Shown here: piece by piece, positions 43,190-53,394 of the stretch | Numbering within the stretch: the stretch's first letter is position 1 | Layout: each line of letters starts with the position of its first letter | Translations under genes and position numbers: made by a program | DNA from: Dipteris shenzhenensis | Lineage: Eukaryota > Polypodiophyta > Polypodiopsida > Gleicheniales | Strand: one strand, 5' to 3' | DNA length: 64,000 bases | NCBI GenBank assembly: GCA_047967505.1 | Contig: CM106541.1 | Notes under the pieces: generated by a model | The model's database searches: none | The model's input: the letters and a program-made list of their open reading frames with translations, nothing else | Told to the model about the DNA's origin: nothing

Positions 43190-46100
43190 CTCTGGAATTA
43201 TAATCGTTTCTTCAATCTCAGAAATGGCAAGATTGTTTTGCAACGTAAATAAACAAACACAATTTCATATTTTGGGGCTTGACGATAGGTACCTGGCATC
43301 CTTCTTTGAATAGCCGGGTGCAATGCATATGCCTGGAGTGTGTGAGAGGTTTCAACAGAATAAATGATGTCCAAAAATGAGCGTAATGCACGGTCAGCAA
43401 ATGAGCTTCCCCTCTTCTGTATTACAAAGTTTATTGTGATGGCACATGATCAGATCCCTTGGAAGGAGTTTTTTGCTTAAAACATGAATCGATAGCTAAG
43501 CAGACAACAACAAACGTTCCTATGCAGAATGTTTACACCGCATCATGCCTTGTATATGGATATTTCAACACGACAATTTTGAAATCCATGAGGAAAACTA
43601 AGATTTCCATCATTTGAGATTTCCCTTTGGTTTGTTATCTTGTATTTTCCTGCCAATGAAGACATGTATCTTTCTTTTCATTTCAATTTTGTTCTTGCTT
43701 TTGACAAAAATCTAATGGCAACAAAGAATGGATCAACTGTACAACAAATGACCTCAACCACAAGTCATTGTGCACAATGCATCACCATGCCACATCGAGT
43801 ATGTGGTTACAAAATCAGACTACTTCATAGAAGGTACTGAAAAGTCCAAATAGCTTAGGGCAAAGATCCATGGAGAAAGATAAAGCTGGCCATAATATTG
43901 TTATGAACTGAGATCTTGGACATACAACCTGAGGGAGGGGAATAAAAAGCTGAAATATGACTACTAAGCGAAGGGATAATGGGCTCACGGAGGAAAGAGA
44001 TGGGAAGGTTGTCCATTGTAGGCCCTACAGAATGGCGCTCTAAGTCTCCCATTCATGTTACCAGCTTCCTATTTTATGTAGATCCAGGTTCAAACGATTT
44101 GAGGGGTTCTGAGAAGTTTGGAATATGCTTTTCCTTCAAAGTCCTTGATGGTGATAGTTTTGTAGGGCTTGTTCAAACAAGGCCGGCAATTCTTCTAGTA
44201 GGAGTAGGTGCTTTGAGGGCCATTTGTCTCCCGGATATTCCCAATTGTTTGTAGCATGACTTTGACAGAAGTACAGATCATCAGGGGCCTATACATAAAA
44301 CAAGGCCACCAGGCAGAGATGATCCACCTCTTTCTGGTGGTGGGAGAGCCAGTAATTGCCAATCCTTAGTAATTGCTAAGCAAGTTCCACGCTGTCCCAC
44401 CTATGAACTTGGAGCTACTAGGAGCTAGTGGAGGCTTCTCAGCTATTTTCTTGATCACAAGTGCACTCTTGAGGCTCTCAATATTTAAGAGATTTCTAAA
44501 TACGGCTTACTCCTCAGAAGCATGATCATTTGGAGGTAGATTGGGACAAGAACGGGTGGGAGGGGATGCTCATGGGTCTATAAAGGGGGACTTCTAATGG
44601 GTAGGGGACTTTTTATGGGTAGGGGTTTCTGATGGGTAGGGGATTTCTGATGGGGAGGGGAGGGTTGAGTTTGAGCTCCCCACATGACATGCATACAGGG
44701 ATACGAGATAAACAGTTTATGCTCTCTCATGCCTTTATTTGTTAAGTGTTTCTGACTGAAGGGCTTGCCTACAGGCAAGGCCCAAAGACTGACATGCTCG
44801 GTTCATTTTACAAAGATTTTTGTACAAGTGGAATTTCTATAATGTCACTTGCCCACCTTGGTCAGGCCTGATTGGTTGCATGACAATCGTCCTTTGTCAC
44901 CTGATTGGAATTCCTTGGTGGATCACAAATGCTTATCATAGCAATGTGCTATTCCTGTATTCTCGCAAACAAGCTTTGCGCATACCACAACTCTTCTAGA
45001 ATATTATATGCTGTGTCAAATGCCTTGGCCCAGGCCATGTCAGTAAGAGCCTCTTCCTATAACTTCTCAAATTCCATTCTCTAGCCCTTCCACTCCCAAA
45101 CTTGCACATTTTTTGCATTGTCAATGTGGCGTCACTGGAGTAGGGCATAAATCCCACTCTGGATGATAATGTCTTTCAAACTCAAGGGCTTGTCAGGCCC
45201 AAAAATTTGAGATGGTCGGTTGGTTCATGTACAAAGATTGTTGTACGAGTACTCTTTCTATAAGTTCAGTGCTCCTCTGTGAGCAGACCTAGATCACTAT
45301 GGACATTATGAATGTGTAGTTATGTCCTTTGGGCTAACATTAGGGAGTCAAACATCCCTAAGACTGCCTTCAATACCCACTATGGGCATTATGAATATGT
45401 AGTTATGTCCTTTGGACCAACAAATGCCACAACAACCTTCAATTGTCTCATGCCAGATTTTGCTCCAAGGACACCTAGATGGTTTTGTCCTATTGTTTTT
45501 TTATGACATTCTAGTCTATTCAAAGAATAGAGAGGATCATGAAAGACACCTGAGGAGGGTTCTTGATATTCTGAGAAAGAACAAACTCTGTGCAAAAGAA
45601 AAGCAGGTGCTCTTTCTACGTGGAACAAATAGAGTATCTTGGGCCACATTGTGTCCAAAGACGGAGTCTAGATGGAACCTAGAAAGATTGAACCCATTAG
45701 GGACTCGCCTGTTCCAAGAAACACAAGAGACATTAAAGTCTAGTAGAATTTTATAGGCAATTTATTCAAGACTTTGCTAGAATTGCCAGGCCAATGACAG
45801 CGGACCATCTACTATCCAATGTACCCCTGAATGTCAAGAGAGTTTCCAAACATTAAAGGATGCCTTGACCACAGTTCCCATCCTTACATTGCCAGAATTT
45901 GACCAAGAATTCTGTGTGACCAACAATGCTAGTGGAGTGGAAATTGGACAATTTGTGGAGTCCTCAGTCAAGGACAACAGGTTTTAAATAACTTGCACTG
46001 GAACGATTTGCACTTGAACGATCCTGTTGCAAGTGGAACATGTTGATGGTGCACCCAACCTATTGCCAAAATCAAGGAATTTTCTTGATTTGTGCAACAG

Positions 46101-47342
46101 GTTGGATATATCCCCCAACATGTTGCACAAGTCAAGAATTTTCTTGATTTGTGTAATAGGTTGGATATACCCCCAACCTATTTCTTGAGAAATAGGTTGG
46201 GGTGACTCCCAACCTGTTGCTTGATATATCCAACTTGTTGCATAAATCAAGAAATTTATCCCCCAACCTATTGCTTGAGCAACAGGTTGGGGGTGTTGCT
46301 TGAGCAACAGGTTGGGGGGTATATCCAACCTGTTGCACAAATCAAGAAAATTTCTTGATTTTTACAAAAGGTTGGGTGCACCCTTAACTTGTTGCATGTG
46401 CATAGCACTCCCTCGTAGAATCAAAAAATCACAACCAAAATGTAAGGTAAATTAGAGTTCATGTCAGTAGGAGGCTTGTGAAGAATAGAATATCAGCCAT
46501 ACTATTTTTTGGCATGGAATCAATCTGACATCTGACCTCTTACTCCGATCACTCTATACCTTTAAGACCAAACATCCTCTGGCAACTCAGTTTCCTTTTC
46601 AGTCTCAAGTATTTCAGTCAAGTAAATAGTTCAAGTAAACAGATCAACAACATTGCTAGAAAAAATAAGGCCATGAATATATTTTTTCAGTCGGTCTTCA
46701 ATATCCACTGGGAAATGTATGGCACAAGGACTTAAGTGAGAATGCAAAGACTTTAAAGAGAATATTGTGGCTGTGACAGCAAGCTTGATAGCCTTTGATT
46801 GGGAAAAATCATCTTGTGTCCCCTTGAAGGAGAGTGATACAAACCCTTACAAGAATGGACTAGAGAGAAAGTAAAATTAACCAGACATGAAGGAATGTGA
46901 ATCTGAACTTTTTATTCAGACTACATGAATTCTGTGCGATGTTAAAATGAAGAAAGCCAAAATTTCCCTTTTACTGCAGACTTCTGTAATACAAAGCCTT
47001 TTGGAATATCCAAGGAGCTTCACCAAAAATGAATAATGTGAAGTTTGAATTTACCTTGTTTGCAGCATCAGAAAATGTTTTCTTCCAAACCGATAAAAAA
47101 GCATCACCAATATTTTTGTTTGGATATCCATGATGAGTAATGACTTTTTCGTGTACTAACTCTGCAATTTTATTCACAAAAACCATGACATCTTCCTGAA
47201 GGCATTCAGTGGCATCTGTGAAATTGCGGATGTCACAAAATCCAAAGCAAGCTCTGACCTTTTTTCCTGGTATCATTGCTGCAGCAAAATAACACGTTTG
47301 CAGTTCACTTAGTGCATTATATACCACAGATTTTATTTTAGG
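42663..47342 (-). CDS. Class III adenylyl-cyclase-type gene, last three exons (partial)
   Basis: Three minus-strand exons (47342-47055, 43416-43293, 43189-42663) join in phase into a 312-codon C-terminal part ending at a stop at 42663. Together they make a complete class III cyclase catalytic domain. First metal Asp is in [11 protein letters not shown] and the second in [12 protein letters not shown]. The Lys three residues before GD is the purine-selecting position and favours ATP over GTP. Also visible are [20 protein letters not shown], the [16 protein letters not shown] block with the transition-state Asn and Arg, and the family tail [11 protein letters not shown]. Such enzymes make cAMP. 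In Marchantia a related AC-phosphodiesterase fusion (CAPE) acts in sperm. N-terminal exons lie at higher coordinates and were not found, so any fused domain is unknown. All splice sites are canonical and no stop interrupts the domain. Confidence 0.88.
43293..43416 (-). CDS. Cyclase middle exon
   Basis: A 124-bp exon (41 codons plus one base) between acceptor TGTAATACAG and donor CCAG|GTACCT. It encodes [16 protein letters not shown] and [12 protein letters not shown], the linker normally found between the second metal site and the GFGLHVGW strand. The intron to the last exon is 103 bases (43190-43292). Confidence 0.82.
43417..45289. other. Cyclase intron, left part
   Basis: Part of a 3.6-kb intron (43417-47054). 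Contents include an ATGGGTAGGGG-type short tandem repeat at 44598-44660 and two related stretches around 44770-44840 and 45185-45265 sharing AAAGATT.TTGTAC and TTTCTATAA. No coding exon was recognised. Confidence 0.55.
45290..45990 (+). pseudogene. Ty3/gypsy RT fragment within the cyclase intron
   Basis: In three plus frames: [19 protein letters not shown] and [11 protein letters not shown], then [19 protein letters not shown] (YxDD box altered to FYDI), then [12 protein letters not shown] and [20 protein letters not shown]. The wording is that of chromovirus-type gypsy RT-RNase H, a different lineage from the 49-57 kb element. Frameshifts and missing flanks show it is dead. Confidence 0.8.
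46048..46382. repeat. 335-bp inverted-repeat (hairpin) element in the cyclase intron
   Basis: The outer arms GGTGCACCCAACCT (46048-46061) and AGGTTGGGTGCACC (46369-46382) are perfect complements. Inside, copies of CCAACCTGTTGC and GCAACAGGTTGG alternate with AATCAAGAAA and TTTCTTGATT, giving nested stems across the whole interval. No ORF. It is a MITE-like foldback structure, and transcription of the cyclase gene would place it in an intronic RNA. Confidence 0.85.
46383..47054. other. Cyclase intron, right part
   Basis: Unique-looking AT-rich intron sequence ending at the donor of the 47055-47342 exon (AACAAG|GTAAAT on the minus strand). No exon recognised. Confidence 0.6.
47055..47342 (-). 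CDS. Cyclase upstream exon with both metal-binding Asp residues
   Basis: A 288-bp exon of exactly 96 codons, phase 0 at both ends. The acceptor TTTCTTTCAG precedes the proline codon at 47342 and the donor AAG|GTAAAT follows 47055. It encodes [16 protein letters not shown] (first metal Asp, residue 37 of the exon) and [14 protein letters not shown] (Lys 76, Asp 80). The preceding exon was not found. Confidence 0.88.
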
Positions 47343-47679
47343 CTGAAAGAAATGTAAGATTGAATGAAAATAGAAACCATTGAAAGGAATGCAGGATTAT
47401 TATTCTAAGTCAACTTGTAGGTATGAAATTATGTTCACAAAAGGAAATAAATAGTATTATAGGATCTGTGGGTGAGAGGCCATGCATTAAGTGTGGTGGT
47501 ATTTAGAAACATCACAACCTCTAATATACTGGCTGTTTGATATAGTGAAGGGTAGCAGTTTAGCAAGTCACACAGTTATAACAGGCACGGCTGAAAACTC
47601 ACAGCAGTTATAGCAGGCATAGCCAGAAATGGTAGCTGTTTAGCAAGTCATGGCATTTGCAAAAAAGAGACTTCTATTA
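47343..47679. other. Upstream cyclase intron
   Basis: Intron sequence from the exon acceptor to the LINE tail. A short phrase (TAGCAAGTCA with TTATAACAGGCA/TTATAGCAGGCA) is duplicated near 47560-47650. Confidence 0.55.
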
Positions 47680-48300
47680 AGTATAAAAGAAAACCGTTAG
47701 AGCAAGCTCCATACGGGAATACGGGATACACCATGCAATGCATGAAAAGCTCAAGAGCCAAAAAGAAAGGATTGGGGCTGATAGTGCCATCTCAATCCGG
47801 TAGCAACCTCCGAGAAAAAAGGAGAACCCCTCCAAACTCGAAGAAATATAGTCCCTCCAAGAAGAGGCTGCCCGTGAAGGGCCCTGCATGCTAGCCCATA
47901 TAGCTATCAAAGTGTGAACCATGTCACTCCAAATACCCGTGAACACCTGTGATGGGTGTATCTGGGTGTCATCCAAGGCCTCTGTGCATCTGGCTCTCCA
48001 AATGTGCCAAGAGGAAATGCTAGCCAAAATCTCCCAAGAGGTGTCCACTGAAACATGTGAACCTCTGAAAGGAATATGTGGTACATCCTGAAGAGAGCAG
48101 GGCTCTATCATCTGTCGGCGGATCGAGAGTGCCCAAGAAGAAGGCTCACCCTCATAAAACACCTGGGGCCCAGTAAGGGATAACCATGCGACCGAGCCCC
48201 AAGTCATGAAGAAAGGGGAAGTATGAAAAATGCTGAGTATCCGAGCAACTCCTTTCCAAACAATTCTCGCTTGATTGCAATCCCAAACTGTTACCTTATC
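47680..48300 (-). pseudogene. LINE 3' end (zf-RVT and downstream domain)
   Basis: A long minus-strand frame reads VWDCNQARIVWKGVARIL, WGSVAWLSLTG, then WEILASISSWHIWRARC and IWSDMVHTLIAIW. The end of the zinc-binding region (W-D-C-x5-VWK) and the W(x)IW(R/K)AR motif are typical of plant L1-type ORF2 C-termini. The 5' part is missing, as usual for LINE insertions. It lies in the same orientation as the cyclase gene, upstream of its known exons. Confidence 0.7.
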
Positions 48301-48399
48301 ACACGACCACCTGTCGACAGGCGTTGACCACATGACGACATCTGTTGACCACATGTTGACCATGTGTCAACACAAGTTAGCCACGCGATCACACGGGTT

Positions 48400-49434
48400 C
48401 ATCTAGGAGTACTGTCGAGGCTGTCAACCACAGGTCGACACAGGTCAACCACAGGTCGACACAGGTCAACCACAGGTCGACACATGTCAACCACAGGTCA
48501 TCAAGAGCTGCGCACACGGAGAGTGAGCTTAGCACATGGAGCAGTCAGGAGTATTTATATTACACAGTGGTTCAGTGATACAGTGGTGCAGTGGTGCGGT
48601 GAACCAACTCACCTGCACATGGAGAATTTACACCATCGGGCTGGCGAGTCAGGGAGTCAGAAAGTTGCTGAAGCCATCAAGAGGTGCGGTGAACCAGCTC
48701 ACCTGCACATGGAGAATTTATACCATCAGGTTGGCAAGTCAGGGAGTCAGGAAGTCGCTGAAGCCATCAAGAGAGCCAGCGGCGCAACGGCTATCCTCAA
48801 CAGCTAAGGAGATAAGAGGATGACCAATGGGAAGAAAGAGAGGGAGATTCTCAGCGAAGAAGGGACCCTCCAAGGCGGGGGATGAAGATGAAGGAGAAGG
48901 GAGAGAGAAAGGGGCGGCATTCAGCATTCGGCATTCGGCACGGGAGCGAAAGGAGGAGAGTGAGGAGAGATAGAGGCTAGAGCTACGAGCTCGCCAAGGA
49001 GCGAATGTGAGAGATTTGTGTGTACCCTTTGTCTACTATGGGGATAGACCTGTGTATTCTGGTGATTTGCGACTTGTGTATTCTTGTGACTTGCGACTTG
49101 TGACCTGGGGATACGTCCAGTGATATGTACATTGGCCAATTCGGTCACTTTCTCATCTCTCTTGTCTCTTCCGGATATGGGGATTGTTCACCAGTGTAGG
49201 ATTTTCTTATTTTGCTTATGTTGTGGAGTTCACCGGTGATTGTCACTTAGCATAGTGCACTCTTACGTCGTCGTTCACTGCAGTATAGCATACGACACTC
49301 GCACACTACTGCACGGTGCGCTCTGCACGATCCATTGCATTAGAGCATTGCACAACTCATGCTTCTCACACCAGTGGCCTTTGGCCTCCGGTAACACCTC
49401 CGGAAGGATAGGAACCCCTCCCCTCAAACAGTTT
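48400..49434 (+). repeat. Presumed 5' LTR of the large gypsy element
   Basis: The sequence ends CCCCTCCCCTCAAACA near 49431 and is followed closely by a primer-binding site. Parts recur at 17040-17690. Inside are a CAGGTCGACACAGGTCAACC repeat (48425-48500) and a 90-bp tandem duplication starting TGCGGTGAACCA at 48595 and 48685. The start is not determined because the 3' LTR is not in the window. Confidence 0.55.
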
Positions 49435-49435
49435 A

Positions 49436-49453
49436 TGGCGATCACGGTGGGAC
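49436..49453 (+). other. Primer-binding site of the large gypsy element
   Basis: TGGCGATCACGGTGGGAC begins with the TGG that pairs with a tRNA CCA end. TGGCG starts are usual for plant Tat/Athila elements. The tRNA identity was not verified. Confidence 0.65.
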
Positions 49454-49512
49454 ACTGCTGGTATTGAGTAGCACGAGAGAAGTCGTGATCTAGGGTCCTA
49501 GAGAGAGGTCTT

Positions 49513-52500
49513 ATGCCGAGTAGTTCTGAAACCTTTGAAGGAGCTAGTGAGAGAACTAGGAGGTACTTGAGGAGAGTGGAGAAAAGACTTCCGGCAGACC
49601 AAACTAGGTACAAGAAGCATTACGTGCGACGTAAGTTTGCGAAGCCCTCAACTCGAGCACAAAGTGAGCCCACTGGAGCAGTAGCCAGAGCAAGTAACTT
49701 CATCGACACTCTCATTGACTTGGACCAACAGGGACCCTGGTGGTCAGATCCGGACTCCGGAGAAGAAGAAGTGCAAAGCGGAGAACAGGTGAAAGAAGAG
49801 GGTACTAAGGACGAGGGCTCCTCAGGGACTCATCAAGGTCAAGGAAGCCCCTCTTCTCTTCCTGCAACGATGTCTTCATCAACCACCTCTTCTACCAGAG
49901 TGGTGACTCCATCTGCTCCTGCCTCAACCTCTTGTGGACAAGCTGCGACCTCATCTGTTATGCATAGCTCCGGGCTCCTAGCTAATCCTTCTTCTACATC
50001 TATTCCATTGGGGGGTACTTTTGCTCCGGCCATGCCTTTACCTCCCTTTCCATCCACACCGGTGTTGCCTTTTCCACCACCTCCTTCCTTCCCTTCTGCC
50101 TACTCATCCATGACTTCAGCTCCGTCCCTTTCTTTCCCAAATGCTCCCCCATCCTCTTTCACCCCCACATCTTCCATGTTCTCACCCTTTCCCTCTGCAA
50201 CACCGAGACCCCCCACTTACGCGCTACCATCTGGGTACACTCCCTCTATGACTACATCAGTAGTGACTTCCCCATTGTGGTCCTCCACAGGAGGAGTTGT
50301 CGGGGTGGTCTCCTCCTTGGGAACACCAACACTCATTACAGCCCCATCAGGACTCCCTCCAACTCTTGCATCTTCTCCAACCTCTCGGGTGGGGATGGCC
50401 GTTCTCAGTCCCCCAGACAGAGCTAGACTTCTTGAGCTACTCAACAAGGTCCACGTGAAGACTCAAAAGTTCAAAGGCCACCTCCATGAGGATGCGGAAG
50501 CTCATGTGAGGAAGTTCCTCACAGCATGTAAAGCTAAAGGTGTGGAGAATGAGCATGCGTTCCTTCACATCTTTCCTTCGTCATTGGAGGATGCAGCGGA
50601 TGTATGGTACAGTCAGTTTCCTCCGGACCACTTCCAGACGTGGACAGACCTAAGGGAGGAATTTTTACGCACTTTCAAGTTGGAAAAATTCGAACACATG
50701 ATTGTCCAAGAGTTGTCCACTGACACCATGAAGCCTGGAGAAAGCATCTCTGAGATGTACACAAGGATGAGGGTCTTGGCGGCAAAGATGTCTGTGCCAC
50801 CTAATGATGCTGTTATGAAGGGATGGTTTTTGAAAGCATTACCCCCTTCCATTGCTATAAGGTTGGTGGATAAACTCCCTGAACATGCCTCACTTCAAGA
50901 CTTCCTAAAAGAAGCTGTCAAGATGGAACGGTCACAGTTAAGCTTTGCCTCATCAACGAATACGACCACCCAACTCCCAAGAGAGGAGGGATCATCCGCA
51001 TGGCAGCAACTCAAGAAGGAGTTAGAAGAAATCAAAGAAGGCCTGAAAGATAGAATAAAGGTGGATGGCCAATCGTCCTTTGAGGCCCAAATTCGAAGTG
51101 GCCTTTGGTGCACCGAATGCAAGGGTTCTAACCATGGTTACTGGGAGTGCCCCTCCAAGCGAAAGGTACCTACTTCTACCTCATTTTGTACATTTTGTGA
51201 GATCCATGGACATGATGCCTCTGAGTGTAGGTACCTTAAAGGATTAAGGAAGCTTCTTCCAGAGTATACCTCGGGGGAACCTCTGATTGCTGCAGTCAAC
51301 AGAACGGTACCCATAACTTCTGGACCAGCAGAAGTATCTCCTGCTCCCCCTCTTGCACGAGCATCTGAGCCACCTCCTCCTCCTGTCATGCCACCTCCAT
51401 TGCTTCCGACTCCCCCTTTGCTCCAAGCTCCTGCCCCCAATTCAATTGGTTCCCCTTATTTCTATCCTCAACCATACTATGCCCCGTACCAACCACCTAT
51501 GTCAGGAGGTGGCTATGGACCCTCTTATCAACGCGGTCGAAGGGGTGGTTTCAGAGGTGGACGCGGAGGTGCAGGCAGGGGTACAAACTTTAGAAGACCC
51601 ATCATGTGTTACAGATGTGGCGAGTACGGCCACTACCAAGATGATTGTACACAGCCGTTCGGGGGACCCTCTTGTACACAGTGCAACACAAATGACCACT
51701 ACACCAGAGATTGTCCCAATAGAAGAGTGGAACCCGCATCCCAAGTGAATATGGTTGATGTAGTAGTGGCGGGGGAGGGCAACAATCCCCATTTGATTGG
51801 CGCAGTGTTGGGCGCTGTGACACGGTCACATACAAAAGGTGACAAATGTAAGGGTGACTCAGAGTCAGCACCGGAGACCTCAGCACCAATGAGTTCAACA
51901 AGTGTTCCCCCACCAAGGTCATTCTCCTCCTCCAAGGTACACAACAGTACGCCCAGGAATAGACCACCCATGCTGGCTTCTGATAGTGATTCAGAAACAA
52001 ACTCGAAGGGCCCACAACCATTAAGGTCAACCACTAACTCTAGGAGTGCCTCATCCTCGGGGGATCACTCTATGCCTTTGAGGTATCAGGAGGTAGTAAA
52101 GGGTGTCACGAGAGATCTTCAAACAAGTTCTGAAGATGAAGGTAGCACACGTCAGCTTCCATCCCGCAAGTCCAGAACTGTGAGGTTTGCAACAGAAGTG
52201 ACAACCCTCGGACAGTACCGGGATAAGGAGGCACGAGTAGGTCCTCCCACTTTGTCCTCAACAGCACTCAACAGAGAAGAGGCTATGGGGACAAGATCTA
52301 GTTCTGCCCAGGAAAAAGGGAAAGGAGTAATGGAAGAGAAACCACTGGAGACAATGACTCACAGTTCAGACCTACATCCACATCCTCGTGTAAGCTTCGA
52401 CCCTCGGCCAGAGGCTAGGAGGATGAAGTTGCAAAAGGCTAATGCTAGTGTCCACCACTACTCCTTGTTTGAAGATCTTATGAGTTTCAAACCCAACCTC

Positions 52501-53394
52501 ACTCTACGACAACTTTGCCTATTGTCCCCCCAAATCAAGCATCAGACTATTACGTTTCTGAATCGCCTCCCAGGAGGTCGACACAAGGGATCTACTCCGA
52601 GTGGGCCACCACCAGAGACATTACCGGCTCAGCATGGGTCTACACCGGACCACTTCTCTGCCTACGCTGCCCTCACTTGTGAACAAAGTCCCAAGCTCAC
52701 CGTGGAGATCCATGGCGTGGAGCTGAAGGACGTCTTCCTCGATGGTGGGGCGGCTGTGAACATTATGCCAAAAGGTACACTCCAAAAACTAGGGTTGAAG
52801 TTGACAAGTGATGTTCACTTTCAGGTACGCATGGCTGATCAACGCAGAGTAAAACCAATGGGTGCAGTCAAAGGTGTTCACATGAAGATTGGCGGAGTAA
52901 CTTTTCTCTCCAATTTTGTTGTCCTTGATATGACCGAAAATGAACAAACTTACCCTCTACTTCTTGGTCGGCCATGGTTGCGGTCTTCAAAAGCCATTCA
53001 GGATTGGTCAACTGATGAAGTTCGATTGCCCCTGGGATCGACATCCCTCGAAATAGATATGGTCACAGGGCAGGCAAGGCACATACCAATAGAACTAGGA
53101 GAGGAGGATTTTGAAGAACAAGCCGGAGTCGAAGAGGAGCATTGGGCCTGTGGGGACTGGCCCACGGGTGGTGACCAAGGTATCAATGAGGAGACAACCC
53201 TAGAAGGATTTGAAAGTTTGACCTACTTGTTGGATCGGGCTGATCAAAGAAGACGAGGAGGCTGTCATTTTGGATTGGATGGGAGCCCTGGGCTCATTAG
53301 CGGTCAACATGGTGGAACTATACCAACAAGAAGATCAAGAAGAACACCTACTTGCAGTGTCAGAAATCCACCCAGAACGACAGGGTCTGGCTGA
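49513..53394 (+). CDS. Gypsy gag-protease with four CCHC zinc knuckles
   Basis: A 1293-codon frame from an ATG 60 bases after the primer-binding site. Order: charged N-terminus, Ser/Pro/Thr-rich segment (about 110-290), retrotransposon gag capsid domain (about 305-490, FKGHLHEDAEAHVRKFL, DVWYSQFPPDHFQTW), two CCHC knuckles (C533 CTECKGSNHGYWEC and C559 CTFCEIHGHDASEC), Pro-rich linker, RGG-rich stretch (about 670-696), two more knuckles (C699 CYRCGEYGHYQDDC and C721 CTQCNTNDHYTRDC), a long disordered region, and an aspartic protease with LDGGAAVNIMP (Asp 1077) and YPLLLGRPWL. Gag packages element RNA; the protease cleaves the polyprotein. Four knuckles are more than usual. The frame overlaps the RT frame by 125 bases. 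Confidence 0.9.
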   Translation: MPSSSETFEGASERTRRYLRRVEKRLPADQTRYKKHYVRRKFAKPSTRAQSEPTGAVARASNFIDTLIDLDQQGPWWSDPDSGEEEVQSGEQVKEEGTKDEGSSGTHQGQGSPSSLPATMSSSTTSSTRVVTPSAPASTSCGQAATSSVMHSSGLLANPSSTSIPLGGTFAPAMPLPPFPSTPVLPFPPPPSFPSAYSSMTSAPSLSFPNAPPSSFTPTSSMFSPFPSATPRPPTYALPSGYTPSMTTSVVTSPLWSSTGGVVGVVSSLGTPTLITAPSGLPPTLASSPTSRVGMAVLSPPDRARLLELLNKVHVKTQKFKGHLHEDAEAHVRKFLTACKAKGVENEHAFLHIFPSSLEDAADVWYSQFPPDHFQTWTDLREEFLRTFKLEKFEHMIVQELSTDTMKPGESISEMYTRMRVLAAKMSVPPNDAVMKGWFLKALPPSIAIRLVDKLPEHASLQDFLKEAVKMERSQLSFASSTNTTTQLPREEGSSAWQQLKKELEEIKEGLKDRIKVDGQSSFEAQIRSGLWCTECKGSNHGYWECPSKRKVPTSTSFCTFCEIHGHDASECRYLKGLRKLLPEYTSGEPLIAAVNRTVPITSGPAEVSPAPPLARASEPPPPPVMPPPLLPTPPLLQAPAPNSIGSPYFYPQPYYAPYQPPMSGGGYGPSYQRGRRGGFRGGRGGAGRGTNFRRPIMCYRCGEYGHYQDDCTQPFGGPSCTQCNTNDHYTRDCPNRRVEPASQVNMVDVVVAGEGNNPHLIGAVLGAVTRSHTKGDKCKGDSESAPETSAPMSSTSVPPPRSFSSSKVHNSTPRNRPPMLASDSDSETNSKGPQPLRSTTNSRSASSSGDHSMPLRYQEVVKGVTRDLQTSSEDEGSTRQLPSRKSRTVRFATEVTTLGQYRDKEARVGPPTLSSTALNREEAMGTRSSSAQEKGKGVMEEKPLETMTHSSDLHPHPRVSFDPRPEARRMKLQKANASVHHYSLFEDLMSFKPNLTLRQLCLLSPQIKHQTITFLNRLPGGRHKGSTPSGPPPETLPAQHGSTPDHFSAYAALTCEQSPKLTVEIHGVELKDVFLDGGAAVNIMPKGTLQKLGLKLTSDVHFQVRMADQRRVKPMGAVKGVHMKIGGVTFLSNFVVLDMTENEQTYPLLLGRPWLRSSKAIQDWSTDEVRLPLGSTSLEIDMVTGQARHIPIELGEEDFEEQAGVEEEHWACGDWPTGGDQGINEETTLEGFESLTYLLDRADQRRRGGCHFGLDGSPGLISGQHGGTIPTRRSRRTPTCSVRNPPRTTGSG

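Noticed and set aside
46048-46382. Calling the intronic hairpin a microRNA gene
   Set aside because: The structure is suggestive only; without small-RNA reads or a conserved mature sequence no miRNA can be named.
48364-48807. 147-codon ORF in the presumed LTR
   Set aside because: It consists of GGTCGACAC/GGTCAACC repeats and the 90-bp duplication. No protein family, and LTR position.
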